From assembly GCA_947630425.1 (NCBI GenBank), contig CANRHN010000017.1, positions 1-33,491 of the forward strand: a stretch of DNA of 33,491 bases, in the 5' to 3' direction. Under the pieces are notes generated by a model, which saw only the letters and a list, made by a program, of their open reading frames with translations, searched no databases and was not told where the DNA came from. Shown in pieces: positions 19,240 to 29,281 of the stretch. How positions within the stretch are numbered: the stretch's first letter is position 1; the number at the start of each line of letters is the position of its first letter. Source of the stretch: an uncultured Clostridia bacterium. GTDB lineage: Bacteria > Bacillota > Clostridia > Christensenellales > CAG-314. The translations under genes and the position numbers were made by a program.

Positions 19240-20877
19240 TTACTTGGAATTAGCCGCCAAAAAGCTCATGCAACGTGCGGCGGCAAGCGCAGTGTCGTAG
19301 CAGAAAACCGAATCGGGACAGCTGACTTTGCACTTTTTTACCACGTCCTCAAGCTTGGTAGAGCCGCTGTTTTCCATCCTGCTGTGAGCAAAAAGCTCTC
19401 CAAAAACGTCGGTTTGCGAAACGACGTTGTTGGTAAATTTGTAATTCATCGGAGCGGCATAGTAGTCCAATAGCTGCACTATCTGCGACAAATTGTTACC
19501 GACAAGCTCGCAATCGTAACAAAACTTGTACAAATCGGAAATAATTTCCGTCAAGGTCGGGTAAAAGATAAGCTTTGACGCAGCAATTTTGCAATGCTCC
19601 AATGCGCGCTCGTCATTGATTTCCTTCTCGGGATTTACATAGCTGAAAAAGCGTTCCGTGACGTGTCCGTGCACCACTTTGACGGCGCAAAGGGCATAAA
19701 TTTTGTCCTCGACGACATTGCCCAAGCCTGTGGAATTTACGTGCAACACAACATAATTTTTGTCGCTTATAACAGACTGTTCCGAATAGTGTTCGACAAA
19801 GTTCATCTGCCTGTACTCGGTACAATCTTCGGGCTTGACAAGCAAATACTCATCGGCGACCTCACGAGTAAATTCGCGTTCGGGCGAAATGGGACTGATT
19901 TGGCAAGAACACAAATCGTATACGTGCATTTCCAGCTGACCGTTTTGCCCCACGACCGTTTTGCCGCGCACGACAACCGACATTCCGTCGGCAAGACGGG
20001 TAAGCGTTTTTAGCCGTTTGTCGTTGGAAAGAATGCGTTTTTCAGACAAAGTACGCGCTTCCGCTTCGCCCCGTCCCGTTTCGTCCACTATCGTGTTCAC
20101 ATCCGTTATTTGCATACGCAAAAAGAGTATACAGGGCAATGATGCGCCCGTGTCGTCCGTCAAAGTGAACGAGCAAACATAAAGCAACGGATTTTTCTTG
20201 GATTGACGACAGTTTCTCCCCGAAACAACGCCGCACACAGTGCAGCTTTCGACAGGCTTTCGCAAGTCGGCAATGTACATTGGGTCAACCGTCAATTCCT
20301 TTCCGAAAATAACATGTTGACCTGTAACGTGAAAATATCTCGACGGCTTGAGCAATTCCTTGTTTATCGCAAGCCGAACAAGCGTTTCCTGTTCCAAAAC
20401 GGCGTCGGAGCTGTCCGCGTCATCGTTTTTCAACGTAAATGACACATTGTAGCTTGTGTACTCCGCGTAGTGGTCCGTAAGCGTCGAACAAAAATCCGTT
20501 TGTTCCATGTTGCTTTTCGTAACGTCGTTTACTTTGAGTGTAACGTCTATATTTTTACCCGTCAATTTTACGTCGATCTTGCTCCGACCGATATTGGCGT
20601 AAACAGGGTAACGCTCCCTTATCAACTCGGACACGTTGCGCAAAAAGGAATTTACCGTAAAGACGTCTTCGGCAAATTTTACATTGCAAATGTAGCCCGT
20701 CGGCATTTGTCCGCGAACAAACTCGGTAATGCGCGACTTTGCCGCATTGTCAAAGACGACCGAAGGCGGGTAAGACAACGTGCAAAACACCTTGCGTTGC
20801 TGTTTGTCAACGCGTATTTCCCGCATACGCAATTCGGTAAATGATGGAAAAACTTCGTGTAACTGATCAATTAGCAT
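19240..20877 (-). CDS. PolC-like N-terminal/OB + degenerate exonuclease protein lacking PHP and polymerase domains
   Basis: 545 aa intact ORF between ispG and rimP (the polC locus). Exonuclease-like segment YVVLHVNSTGLGNVVEDKIYALCAVKV resembles YVVFDxETTG... but with the D and E lost. Confidence 0.7.
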   Translation of the reverse strand: MLIDQLHEVFPSFTELRMREIRVDKQQRKVFCTLSYPPSVVFDNAAKSRITEFVRGQMPTGYICNVKFAEDVFTVNSFLRNVSELIRERYPVYANIGRSKIDVKLTGKNIDVTLKVNDVTKSNMEQTDFCSTLTDHYAEYTSYNVSFTLKNDDADSSDAVLEQETLVRLAINKELLKPSRYFHVTGQHVIFGKELTVDPMYIADLRKPVESCTVCGVVSGRNCRQSKKNPLLYVCSFTLTDDTGASLPCILFLRMQITDVNTIVDETGRGEAEARTLSEKRILSNDKRLKTLTRLADGMSVVVRGKTVVGQNGQLEMHVYDLCSCQISPISPEREFTREVADEYLLVKPEDCTEYRQMNFVEHYSEQSVISDKNYVVLHVNSTGLGNVVEDKIYALCAVKVVHGHVTERFFSYVNPEKEINDERALEHCKIAASKLIFYPTLTEIISDLYKFCYDCELVGNNLSQIVQLLDYYAAPMNYKFTNNVVSQTDVFGELFAHSRMENSGSTKLEDVVKKCKVSCPDSVFCYDTALAAARCMSFLAANSK

Positions 20878-21913
20878 TTGTAAGAATGTCTATTTCCTTT
20901 TTGAAAAGTTGAACCGCGTCCTCGGCGGGTACGGTTTTGTAGCGTTTGCCGTGCTTAAAAAACACAAAATTGCCGTTTGCCCCCGCCATACCGAGATCGG
21001 CGTCGCTACACTCCCCCGGGCCGTTGACTTCGCACCCCATTACCGCAATTTTGACGTTTTTGTCTATATTTTTGACATAATCGTAAATGTCGTTTGCCAC
21101 AGCCTCGAGGTCAATTGAACAACGTCCGCATTTCGGGCAGGAAACAAATGTAACCCCTTGGCGCAATCCCAACGAAACAAGAATGTCCTTTGCCGCAAGC
21201 ACCTCGTCCACGGGATCGGCAGTCAGCGAAACGCGTATGGTGTCGCCTATACCGTCAAGCAACAACGAACCGATACCTATGGAATTTTTTACCAATCCCT
21301 GACGCAGCAAGCCCGCCTCCGTCACTCCGAGATGCAGCGGGTAACCCAATTGGGCGACAAGTCTGTTTGCCTCTACCGTTTCGCGCACGTCGGTGCTTTT
21401 GACGGACAAAACCAAGTCGTAAAACCCTTTGCTTTCAAAGTAACGCACGTACTGTTCGAGACTCCAAAGCAAGGCGCGCGCTCTGTTTCCCTGCGCCGAA
21501 ACCAACGCGTCCTTGTTTACAGAACCGCTGTTGACGCCTATTCTGACGGGAACGCGGTGTTTTTGCGCGCATGCAATAACGTCGTTTAGCTGAGCCAAAG
21601 ACATGTTGCCGGGGTTTATGCGGATTTTGTCCGCGCCCGCTTCCATTGCCGCAATGGCAAGACGGTAGTCAAAATGAATGTCCGCAACAAGCGGCACGTC
21701 CGTTTGCTTGCGCAACTGCGAAAAAGCCTCCGCCGATTGTCTGTTGGGAATGGCAACACGCATAATGTCGCAACCGCTTTTTGCACAGCGTTCTATTTGC
21801 GCAAGCGTTCCTTCTACGTCGGCGACGGGAATATTGGTCATGGATTGAATGGCAATTGCACTGCCGCCGCCTATGGGCAAACCGCGCACAAAAATCGTCT
21901 TTTTTGTTCTCAT
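20867..21913 (-). CDS. ispG: 4-hydroxy-3-methylbut-2-en-1-yl diphosphate synthase
   Basis: IQSMTNIPVADVEGT, KIRINPGN, CPKCGRCSIDLE, AVMGCEVNGPGECSDADLG; ATGA overlap with rseP. Confidence 0.97.
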   Translation of the reverse strand: MRTKKTIFVRGLPIGGGSAIAIQSMTNIPVADVEGTLAQIERCAKSGCDIMRVAIPNRQSAEAFSQLRKQTDVPLVADIHFDYRLAIAAMEAGADKIRINPGNMSLAQLNDVIACAQKHRVPVRIGVNSGSVNKDALVSAQGNRARALLWSLEQYVRYFESKGFYDLVLSVKSTDVRETVEANRLVAQLGYPLHLGVTEAGLLRQGLVKNSIGIGSLLLDGIGDTIRVSLTADPVDEVLAAKDILVSLGLRQGVTFVSCPKCGRCSIDLEAVANDIYDYVKNIDKNVKIAVMGCEVNGPGECSDADLGMAGANGNFVFFKHGKRYKTVPAEDAVQLFKKEIDILTNAN

Positions 21914-23202
21914 AGTTTCAAAATATCGATCAGTAACATCAACGCAATCAGGACTATCAATCCTATACCGTTGATGTAGCTTTGCACTTTTCGGTTTATC
22001 GGGCGACGTGCGATCCATTCGATCAGCACAAACACCATCTGACAGCCGTCCAACGCCGGTACGGGAAGCAAGTTGAACACCGCAAGGTTTACGGAAATCA
22101 GCACTATCAACATCAGAACGTTACCGAAGCCCGTTGCGACAACTTGGCTGGTCATGCTTATCGTGGTGATAGGTCCGCCCACGCTTTCCAAGCCCACCGC
22201 GCCCGTCAACAGACCGCCCAACGTCCGCAACACCAACATTCCCACCTCGAAGCAATAGGGAACAACGCGCAGCAGTATTTCACCGAAACCGAACTTGTGT
22301 TTCTCGTATGCGACGGACATTCCTATGCCCGTATACGCCTGTTCCTCCGCCACAAGCGAATTGTCGAAAAGGGTCTTGTCAACTTCGTACACATAGTACT
22401 TTGAGCCGTCCGTAACCTTGAGGGTAACGGTTTCGCCCGAATTTCTCAACGCCCTTTCAAAATCGCCTTTTCCGCTCAGTAAAACGCCGTTCAATTCCAA
22501 AACAGCATCTCCCGCGGCAAGTTTGCGCGTTCCTTCTTGGTCAAGATGTTTGCCGTTCACCTTGGTGAGCGAAACCGTGTAGTATTTTTTGCGAAGTACG
22601 TTTTTCGGTTCTGTTTTTTCGTAAACAGTTTTTCCGTCGACCACGCGTTGGCGCAACACTGTTACGGTCATGCTGTCCGACAAATATCTGTCGAGATTGT
22701 CTAACATATAAACGCGTTTGCCGTTTATTTTGTAAATGATATCGCCCGTTTGCAACTGTCTGTTTGTTTCGGGTGCGTATTCGTAGACGTTATTTACCCT
22801 GACAACCGTTTCTCCGTAGGCGGAAAAAACGATGATTGCAATCAATATTGCCGAAACAAAATTAAAAAATGCTCCCGAAAACAGCACTATCAAACGCTTC
22901 CACGGCTTTTGCGAATTGAAAGCCTTGGGGTTTTTGTTGTCCTCTCCCTCTCCCTCGAAAGCGCAGTAACCGCCAAGGGGCAACAGACGCAAGGAGAAAA
23001 TTTCGCCGTTCTTTTTTTTCTTGGAAAAAAGTTTGGGACCCATACCAATGGAAAACTCATTGATTTGAAACCCAAGTATTTTTCCCGCCGTGTAGTGTCC
23101 CGTTTCGTGTATCAGTACCATAAACATCAACACGACAAACGCCAACAGCACATATCCGACGGTTTTCATAACGGATACAAAATCACACAAAAGACTCAGC
23201 AT
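21910..23202 (-). CDS. rseP: Site-2 protease RseP/RasP (PDZ metalloprotease)
   Basis: HETGH zinc motif, FNLLPVPALDG, PDZ region; the start may alternatively be 23169. Confidence 0.93.
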   Translation of the reverse strand: MLSLLCDFVSVMKTVGYVLLAFVVLMFMVLIHETGHYTAGKILGFQINEFSIGMGPKLFSKKKKNGEIFSLRLLPLGGYCAFEGEGEDNKNPKAFNSQKPWKRLIVLFSGAFFNFVSAILIAIIVFSAYGETVVRVNNVYEYAPETNRQLQTGDIIYKINGKRVYMLDNLDRYLSDSMTVTVLRQRVVDGKTVYEKTEPKNVLRKKYYTVSLTKVNGKHLDQEGTRKLAAGDAVLELNGVLLSGKGDFERALRNSGETVTLKVTDGSKYYVYEVDKTLFDNSLVAEEQAYTGIGMSVAYEKHKFGFGEILLRVVPYCFEVGMLVLRTLGGLLTGAVGLESVGGPITTISMTSQVVATGFGNVLMLIVLISVNLAVFNLLPVPALDGCQMVFVLIEWIARRPINRKVQSYINGIGLIVLIALMLLIDILKL

Positions 23203-24284
23203 TGTTTCAAAAGCTCGCCAACGAATAGTTTTGTTTCTGCGTCGAATGAGCAAACGCTCTCCACGGAAAGTTCCGTACGCTCTGCCCGTTTACAGAAAAA
23301 GTCTACCGCTTTCATTATTATATTGTAAAAGCAGTCAAAAGAAAACCTGCCTTGCAAAAAACCGTCCACGCACACATCGTTAGCCGCGTTCATGACAGTT
23401 CTGCAAAGGGCGGGATATGATGCCAATTTGTAGCCAAGTTGCGCACACGGGAACTTGTCAAAATCGCACGGTTCAAATGTCAAATCGAGCAAGTCTCCAA
23501 AGTCCAACTTTTTACAGACAAAATTGCCGTCCGTACCAAGCAACGCCTGCTGAATGGGCAAACGCATGTCCGGCACTGCAAGCTGTGCCAAAACTTCTCC
23601 GTCGGAAAATTGCAACATAGAATGTACGACGCTCTGTCTGTGTACCACGATTTGAATTTTTTCCACGGCAATTCCAAACAAAAAACTTGCCTCCGTCACT
23701 TCCAGAGCTTTGTTCATCATCGTTGCGCTGTCTACGGTAATTTTTGACCCCATGTGCCAATTTGGGTGCTTCAACGCCTGTTCTGCGTTGACTTTAGACA
23801 ACTCTGACTCGGGCACGTTCCAAAAAGGTCCGCCGCTTGCCGTGAGTAAAATTTTGTCTACTTGTTTGTTGTTGCCCTGCAAACACCGAGCAATCGCGCA
23901 GTGTTCGCTGTCAACGGGCAAAATTTTCGCCTTGCCGACTCTGCTCATAATCAATTCGCCCGCGCAAACCAAAGCCTCTTTATTGGCAAGCGCGACGTCC
24001 ACGCCGTTGTCGAGGCAACACAAAATTGCGGGAATAGCGGCAATACCTCTTGTGGCTACAACCGCCACATCCGCGCCTTCAACCGCACGCAAAAGGCAAT
24101 TAGGGTCGCGCGAAATCAATCCGCAAAAGTCGGGACAAAATTCGGCAGTTTGTTCGGCAAGTTTTGATTCATTGGAATATGCAACAAGCGAATGTACCTT
24201 CAGCTTGTCGCTGTTGCAACGTATAACGTCCAATGTTTGTGTACCGATAGAACCGGTACTGCCGAGAACCGCTACCTTTTTCAT
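23196..24284 (-). CDS. dxr: 1-deoxy-D-xylulose 5-phosphate reductoisomerase
   Basis: VLGSTGSIGTQTLDV, NKEALVCAGE, PVDSEHCAI, TASGGPF, KITVDSATMMNKALEVTEA. Confidence 0.97.
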   Translation of the reverse strand: MKKVAVLGSTGSIGTQTLDVIRCNSDKLKVHSLVAYSNESKLAEQTAEFCPDFCGLISRDPNCLLRAVEGADVAVVATRGIAAIPAILCCLDNGVDVALANKEALVCAGELIMSRVGKAKILPVDSEHCAIARCLQGNNKQVDKILLTASGGPFWNVPESELSKVNAEQALKHPNWHMGSKITVDSATMMNKALEVTEASFLFGIAVEKIQIVVHRQSVVHSMLQFSDGEVLAQLAVPDMRLPIQQALLGTDGNFVCKKLDFGDLLDLTFEPCDFDKFPCAQLGYKLASYPALCRTVMNAANDVCVDGFLQGRFSFDCFYNIIMKAVDFFCKRAERTELSVESVCSFDAETKLFVGELLKQC

Positions 24285-25315
24285 TACAAAATGAACATAA
24301 ACACGAAAGAAACAAATACCGAATTGAACATTATACCGTCCATACGGTCGATTATTCCGCCGTGTTCTCCCAAAATTCTGCTGTAATCTTTTATACCGCA
24401 GTAACGTTTGATCATACTTGCAAGCAAGTCTCCGATTTGCGTTGCGACGGAGCCGAAAAGTCCTATCAGCACATACGTTATCACCACGTAAACGGTAGAC
24501 AGCCCCAAACCGTCAAACGTCAAACCGAACTGAGGTCCGAAGATTTTTGCCCAATCGAACAGTGCAAACACCAAAAACGAACCCAACGCACCGCCGAAAA
24601 TTCCGCCAACCGCTCCTTCAACCGTCTTGTTGGGAGAAATGTGCGGACAAAGTTTGTGCTTTCCGAAAAGGCTGCCTACAAAGTAGGCGAATGTATCGGT
24701 AAAGGTGGAAACTGCAAACACCAAAGCCAAACCTATCGCATTCAGCGGCAACAGATATGCCTCGCGCGAAGTGGGACTTTTTCCTATCAGCTGATTTATG
24801 TAAACCCAAATGTCGTTTTCGAGATATCGGTACATCGTGCTTGTCGCGCCGTAAGTGTGAGTGGCTGCGCTACGATTGAGGTAAAGCAACGTAGCCATAA
24901 ACAATCCGGGGTACACCAGCATGAACGCTATGAATATCAAGCTGTCGGCGCGATTGTGCGCCAACGCGGTAACAATCGACACGATAAACACAATCAGCGA
25001 AAAGAACAGTATGCCCACAAATCCGAACAGAACGTAAGCGGGCATCAACCCGAAGCCGTAAAGCCACAACAGCCAACTGAAACAGTCGGGTATTCGGTCT
25101 TTTCCCAATGCGCGTCTCATTTCGATGACGGACAACAGTATAAGTGCCGAGATAATTACTGAATTTATTGCACGACCGCTGATTATCGTATCTTTTGCGC
25201 CGCTATGAGTGTAATTGACAAAAAATACATTCAAAAGTATCATGCCAATCATCACTATAAAAATCACTATGCCCACCAACACGCGGTTGAGCAAAGATTT
25301 TTTATTCAGAGCCAT
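24284..25315 (-). CDS. cdsA: Phosphatidate cytidylyltransferase
   Basis: Multi-TM; STFTDTFAYFVGSLFGKHKLCPHISPNKTVEGAVGG signature. Confidence 0.95.
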   Translation of the reverse strand: MALNKKSLLNRVLVGIVIFIVMIGMILLNVFFVNYTHSGAKDTIISGRAINSVIISALILLSVIEMRRALGKDRIPDCFSWLLWLYGFGLMPAYVLFGFVGILFFSLIVFIVSIVTALAHNRADSLIFIAFMLVYPGLFMATLLYLNRSAATHTYGATSTMYRYLENDIWVYINQLIGKSPTSREAYLLPLNAIGLALVFAVSTFTDTFAYFVGSLFGKHKLCPHISPNKTVEGAVGGIFGGALGSFLVFALFDWAKIFGPQFGLTFDGLGLSTVYVVITYVLIGLFGSVATQIGDLLASMIKRYCGIKDYSRILGEHGGIIDRMDGIMFNSVFVSFVFMFIL

Positions 25316-25988
25316 TTATTCCTCCAAAGTTACGAGTACGCCTGTTATAATCTGCAAGGATTTTGTCGTATTCCTCATTTGTAAAGTCGGGCCAAAGGGT
25401 ATCCGTAAAAGCCAACTCGGAGTAGGCGCTTTGAAAAAGCAGATAGTTACTCAGCCGTTTTTGTCCGCCCGTTCTCACGATAAGGTCGGGGTCGGGCAAA
25501 GCGTTGTACAAATTGGCTTTTAGTCCTTCAACCGTCAGTTCCTTACCTTGTTTTACAAGTTTTTTGGCTGCTTCCACTATCTCTTTTTGTCCGCCGTAAT
25601 TTATGCACAAATTTACGCAAATCGAATTGAAATCCTTTGTTTTTTGTTCGATATCCGCAATTTTGTCAACAAGTCCCTTGGGCAGACCTTCTCTTTCGCC
25701 GGAAACAACAACGCGTACTCTGTCGGCGCAAAATTTTTCAAATCGGCTTAGATATTTGTCAGCCAACGCAAAAAGATTGTTTATTTCCGAACGAGGACGC
25801 TTCCAATTTTCCGTTGAAAACACGTAAAGAGAAAGATATTTGACGCCCACTTCCAAAGAGTGGTCTATGATACGCTCCGCAACATCCAATCCGCGCCTGT
25901 GCCCATGCAAACGAGCAAGCCCTTTTGCTTTTGCCCAGCGACCGTTTCCGTCCATGATAAATGCAACGTGAGTGGGAATGTTCATCAA
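25302..25988 (-). CDS. uppS: Undecaprenyl diphosphate synthase
   Basis: HVAFIMDGNGRWAKAKGLARLHGH, NYGGQKEIVEAAKKL, DLIVRTGGQKRLSNYLLFQSAYSEL. Confidence 0.97.
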   Translation of the reverse strand: MMNIPTHVAFIMDGNGRWAKAKGLARLHGHRRGLDVAERIIDHSLEVGVKYLSLYVFSTENWKRPRSEINNLFALADKYLSRFEKFCADRVRVVVSGEREGLPKGLVDKIADIEQKTKDFNSICVNLCINYGGQKEIVEAAKKLVKQGKELTVEGLKANLYNALPDPDLIVRTGGQKRLSNYLLFQSAYSELAFTDTLWPDFTNEEYDKILADYNRRTRNFGGINGSE

Positions 25989-26185
25989 ACGTCAAATTTG
26001 TAACGGCACACAACAAGCTCGAGGACGTCCTCTTTTTGTCGAACAGCCGTTACCAACTCCTTGTCAAATTCTTTTTGTTTTCTGTCTACATAATAAACAA
26101 ACTTGAAGCCTGTTATACCCAATTTACGCAAAACGTCTTGGGCTTGCCCGACTTCAAGTCCAACCAAATCGTTGAGATTTGTCAT
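25985..26185 (-). CDS. 66-aa PASTA-like small cytosolic protein
   Basis: ORF tightly packed between frr and uppS (overlaps uppS by 4 nt); LVGLEVGQAQDVLRKLGI...ELVTAVRQKEDVLELVVCRY resembles a single PASTA repeat. Confidence 0.65.
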   Translation of the reverse strand: MTNLNDLVGLEVGQAQDVLRKLGITGFKFVYYVDRKQKEFDKELVTAVRQKEDVLELVVCRYKFDV

Positions 26186-26188
26186 ACG

Positions 26189-26764
26189 TTACACAGACAT
26201 TACGTCCGTTTCCTTTTCTTTGGCAAGTTTGTCTACCGACTCTATTTGCTTGGTGAGAGCTTTGTCTACTTCCTCTTCGTAGTCGGCAATCAAGTCCTCC
26301 GACACGGTTTTGGCATTTTTTTCCTTTTTCAAACCGTCCATTGCGTCGCGACGAGCGTTTCTGAGTACAACTTTTGTTTCCTCAGCAAGTTTTTTTACCT
26401 GTTTTACAAGATCTCTGCGGCGTTCTTCCGTTAGCACGGGGAACGTCAAACGAATCAGCGTGCCATCGTTTTGCGGTGTTACGCCGATATTGGCGGCAAG
26501 AATTGCCTTTTCCATATCCTTCAACGCGGATTTGTCCCACGGCGTAATCACAAGACATCTCGGTTCGGGAATGGAAATGTTGCCCATCATCTTGATTGGA
26601 GTGGGCGTTCCGTAGTAATCGACGCGGATACCCTCCACAAGCTTGGGATTGGCGCGTCCCGCACGCATAAGATTGTACTCGTTTTTCATATATTCGATTG
26701 CCTTGTCGCAATCCATTTCAAAGGTCAAAAAGATTTCTTCGATTTGCGGTGTAGCGTAGGTCAT
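26189..26764 (-). CDS. frr: Ribosome recycling factor
   Basis: RAGRANPKLVEGIRVDYYGTPTPI, VRNARRDAMDGLKK; ATG preceded by GGAGGACGCT. Confidence 0.96.
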   Translation of the reverse strand: MTYATPQIEEIFLTFEMDCDKAIEYMKNEYNLMRAGRANPKLVEGIRVDYYGTPTPIKMMGNISIPEPRCLVITPWDKSALKDMEKAILAANIGVTPQNDGTLIRLTFPVLTEERRRDLVKQVKKLAEETKVVLRNARRDAMDGLKKEKNAKTVSEDLIADYEEEVDKALTKQIESVDKLAKEKETDVMSV

Positions 26765-26826
26765 AGCGTCCTCCATATAGATATAATTACTTTCATTTTA
26801 CAATATGCCCGAAAATATTTCAATAT

Positions 26827-27525
26827 TTATTTTACAATTGTCCCCAATTTTTCGCCCTTGAGTGCGCGCACCACGCCATTGGGTTCGTCTTTGCCCAAAA
26901 CGATGATTTTTATGCCGAATTCCCTGCACATGGCGATAGCCGTCAGGTCCAACGCTTTTAGGTTGTCCGCAATCACCTTGTCGTAAGAAATTTCTTCATA
27001 TTTTTTTGCTCGGGGATTAACTTTGGGATCGCTGTCGTAAAGTCCGTCCACCGCTTTGAGGCACACCAGCGCGTCGGCGTGAATTTCGCAAGCGCGCAAG
27101 GAAGCCGCCGAATCGGTGGAAAAATAGGGAGAGCCCGTGCCGCCGACAAAAATTACGACCTTCTTTTCGGCAAAATACCTGTTGACATTGGGCAAAAAGT
27201 AGGCTTCCGCAACCTTGTCTATGGCAAAAGAGGACACCACTCTGTTGTCAACGCCGATACTGCTCAACGCTTCGCCGAGAGCAAGTCCGTTCATAACGGT
27301 GGCAAGCATGCCTATATTGTCGGCTGTGGATCTGTCCATGCTTTCAATTGTTCTGCCTCGCCAAATGTTTCCTCCGCCGACAACCACTCCGAGCTGCACA
27401 TCGGTTTCCGCAATTTGCTTTATTTGCCGAGCAACGTTGGTCACGCTTTCGCCGCAAATGTTCATTTGCCCGTCGGACAACGCTTCACCGCTGATTTTTA
27501 GTAGAATACGATTGTATTTAGCCAT
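26827..27525 (-). CDS. pyrH: UMP kinase
   Basis: ILLKISGEALSD, VVGGGNIWRG, VIFVGGTGSPYFSTDSAASLRA. Confidence 0.97.
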   Translation of the reverse strand: MAKYNRILLKISGEALSDGQMNICGESVTNVARQIKQIAETDVQLGVVVGGGNIWRGRTIESMDRSTADNIGMLATVMNGLALGEALSSIGVDNRVVSSFAIDKVAEAYFLPNVNRYFAEKKVVIFVGGTGSPYFSTDSAASLRACEIHADALVCLKAVDGLYDSDPKVNPRAKKYEEISYDKVIADNLKALDLTAIAMCREFGIKIIVLGKDEPNGVVRALKGEKLGTIVK

Positions 27526-27546
27526 AATTCCTCACTGAAATATTTT

Positions 27547-27580
27547 GCAAAAAAGGGAACAGCTAAGTCGTGTTCCCTTT
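27547..27580 (-). terminator. Rho-independent terminator/attenuator between tsf and pyrH
   Basis: AAAGGGAACA (27552-27561), 9-nt loop, TGTTCCCTTT (27571-27580); minus-strand T-run after the stem. Confidence 0.9.
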
Positions 27581-27594
27581 GTAACTCAAACAAA

Positions 27595-28527
27595 TTACTT
27601 GATATTTTTGAGCTGCTCGGCGATTTCGTCCACAAAGTTGTCAACACGCTTTTCGATGCCTTCGCCCATTTCATAGCGAACAAAGCCCGTAACGGTGATT
27701 TCTTTTGCGACTTTCTTTGCAACTTCTGCAATTACTTGCTTTACGGACAAAGCGGGATCGCGAACATACTCTTGCTCCAAAAGGCAAACTTCCTTGTAGT
27801 ACTTGTGAATACGTCCTTCCACCATTTTGCCGATAATCGCCTCGGGCTTGCCTTCGTTTCTTGCCTGAACGGTGAGAATTTCCTTTTCAGACTCAAGCTG
27901 ACTTGCGTCCACGTCGCCAATACCCACAACCTGCGGTTTGCTTGCGGCAATCTGCATGCAGATGTTGAAAGCAAGCTCTGCCAAATCTTCCTGCGCGGCG
28001 TCGCTTCTCAACTCGCAAAGAACGCCGATTTTTCCGCCCATGTGAATGTAGCTGGAAATAAGTCCGTTACCTTCCAAGCTGAACTTGGTAAATCTGCGCA
28101 AGGAAATTTTTTCGCCGATTGCTGCCGTGGCTTCCGCAATAAGAACGTTTATGGTTTTACCGCATTCGTTGCAGTAGGTTTCTTCCAAAACCTGCTCTAC
28201 GGTAGTAGCGTTTGATTGTAACAAATGCTTGGCAATGTTGTCAACAAGCTCTACAAATTGATCGCTGCGTGCAACAAAGTCCGTTTCGCAATTGACTTCC
28301 ACCGCAACAGCGGTTTTCTTGTCGTCGGCAACAAGGCACTTTACGATACCTTCGGCGGCAACACGGCTTGCTTTTTTGGCAGCGGAAGCCATACCCTTTT
28401 CGCGAAGATATTTTATTGCCTCGTCAAAGTTTCCGTCGGTGGCAACAAGAGCTTTTTTGCAGTCCATCATGCCAACGCCTGTTTGCTCACGAAGTTTCAT
28501 TACGTCTTGGTTTGTAAAATTAGCCAT
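27595..28527 (-). CDS. tsf: Translation elongation factor Ts
   Basis: [28 protein letters not shown]. Confidence 0.97.
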   Translation of the reverse strand: MANFTNQDVMKLREQTGVGMMDCKKALVATDGNFDEAIKYLREKGMASAAKKASRVAAEGIVKCLVADDKKTAVAVEVNCETDFVARSDQFVELVDNIAKHLLQSNATTVEQVLEETYCNECGKTINVLIAEATAAIGEKISLRRFTKFSLEGNGLISSYIHMGGKIGVLCELRSDAAQEDLAELAFNICMQIAASKPQVVGIGDVDASQLESEKEILTVQARNEGKPEAIIGKMVEGRIHKYYKEVCLLEQEYVRDPALSVKQVIAEVAKKVAKEITVTGFVRYEMGEGIEKRVDNFVDEIAEQLKNIK

Positions 28528-29281
28528 TGTTCGTCTCCTCGTCGATTTTTTCTTCTTCCTTTACAGGTTCTTCTTCCTCCTCGGGTACGCTCATCACAAT
28601 GCCTTCCTTAGCTTCGATGACTGCGCCGCTGATTATGGAAGCAATGATTTTGATTGCGCCGATAGCGTCATCGTTGGCGGGAATTACAACATCGACCTGA
28701 TCGGGATCGCAGTTGGTGTCTACAATTGCCACGATGGGAATGTTGAGAGCATGCGCCTCTTTAACTGCGATAGCTTCCATTTTTGGGTCTACAATAAAGA
28801 TACAGCCGGGCATTCCCTTCATATCCTTGATACCGCCAAGGTTGGCTTCCAGCTTGTCGCGTTCTTCGAGAAGCTTTGCCACTTCTTTCTTGGGCAAAAC
28901 GTCCAATTCGCCCAACTTTTCCATTTGATTGATTTGGTGAAGGCGTTCGATACGCGACTTGATGGTCTTGTAGTTGGTGAGCGTGCCGCCAAGCCAACGG
29001 TTGTTGACGTAGTACATACCGCAACGTTCGGCTTCCGTTTTGATAGCGTCCTGAGCCTGCTTTTTTGTACCTACAAACAAAATGGGCTTGCCCTGAGCTG
29101 CGATGTCGCGAACGAATGTGTAGGCGACTTCTGCCTGAGCGACCGTTTGTTGAAGGTCGATGATGTGTATATCGTTACGCTCGGTGTAGATATACTTCTT
29201 CATTTTGGGGTTCCATCTTCTGGTTTGGTGTCCGAAGTGTACACCTGCTTCCAAAAGCTGCTTCATTGATACAACTGCCAT
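28520..29281 (-). CDS. rpsB: 30S ribosomal protein S2
   Basis: [38 protein letters not shown]; acidic C-terminal tail. Confidence 0.98.
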   Translation of the reverse strand: MAVVSMKQLLEAGVHFGHQTRRWNPKMKKYIYTERNDIHIIDLQQTVAQAEVAYTFVRDIAAQGKPILFVGTKKQAQDAIKTEAERCGMYYVNNRWLGGTLTNYKTIKSRIERLHQINQMEKLGELDVLPKKEVAKLLEERDKLEANLGGIKDMKGMPGCIFIVDPKMEAIAVKEAHALNIPIVAIVDTNCDPDQVDVVIPANDDAIGAIKIIASIISGAVIEAKEGIVMSVPEEEEEPVKEEEKIDEETNNG

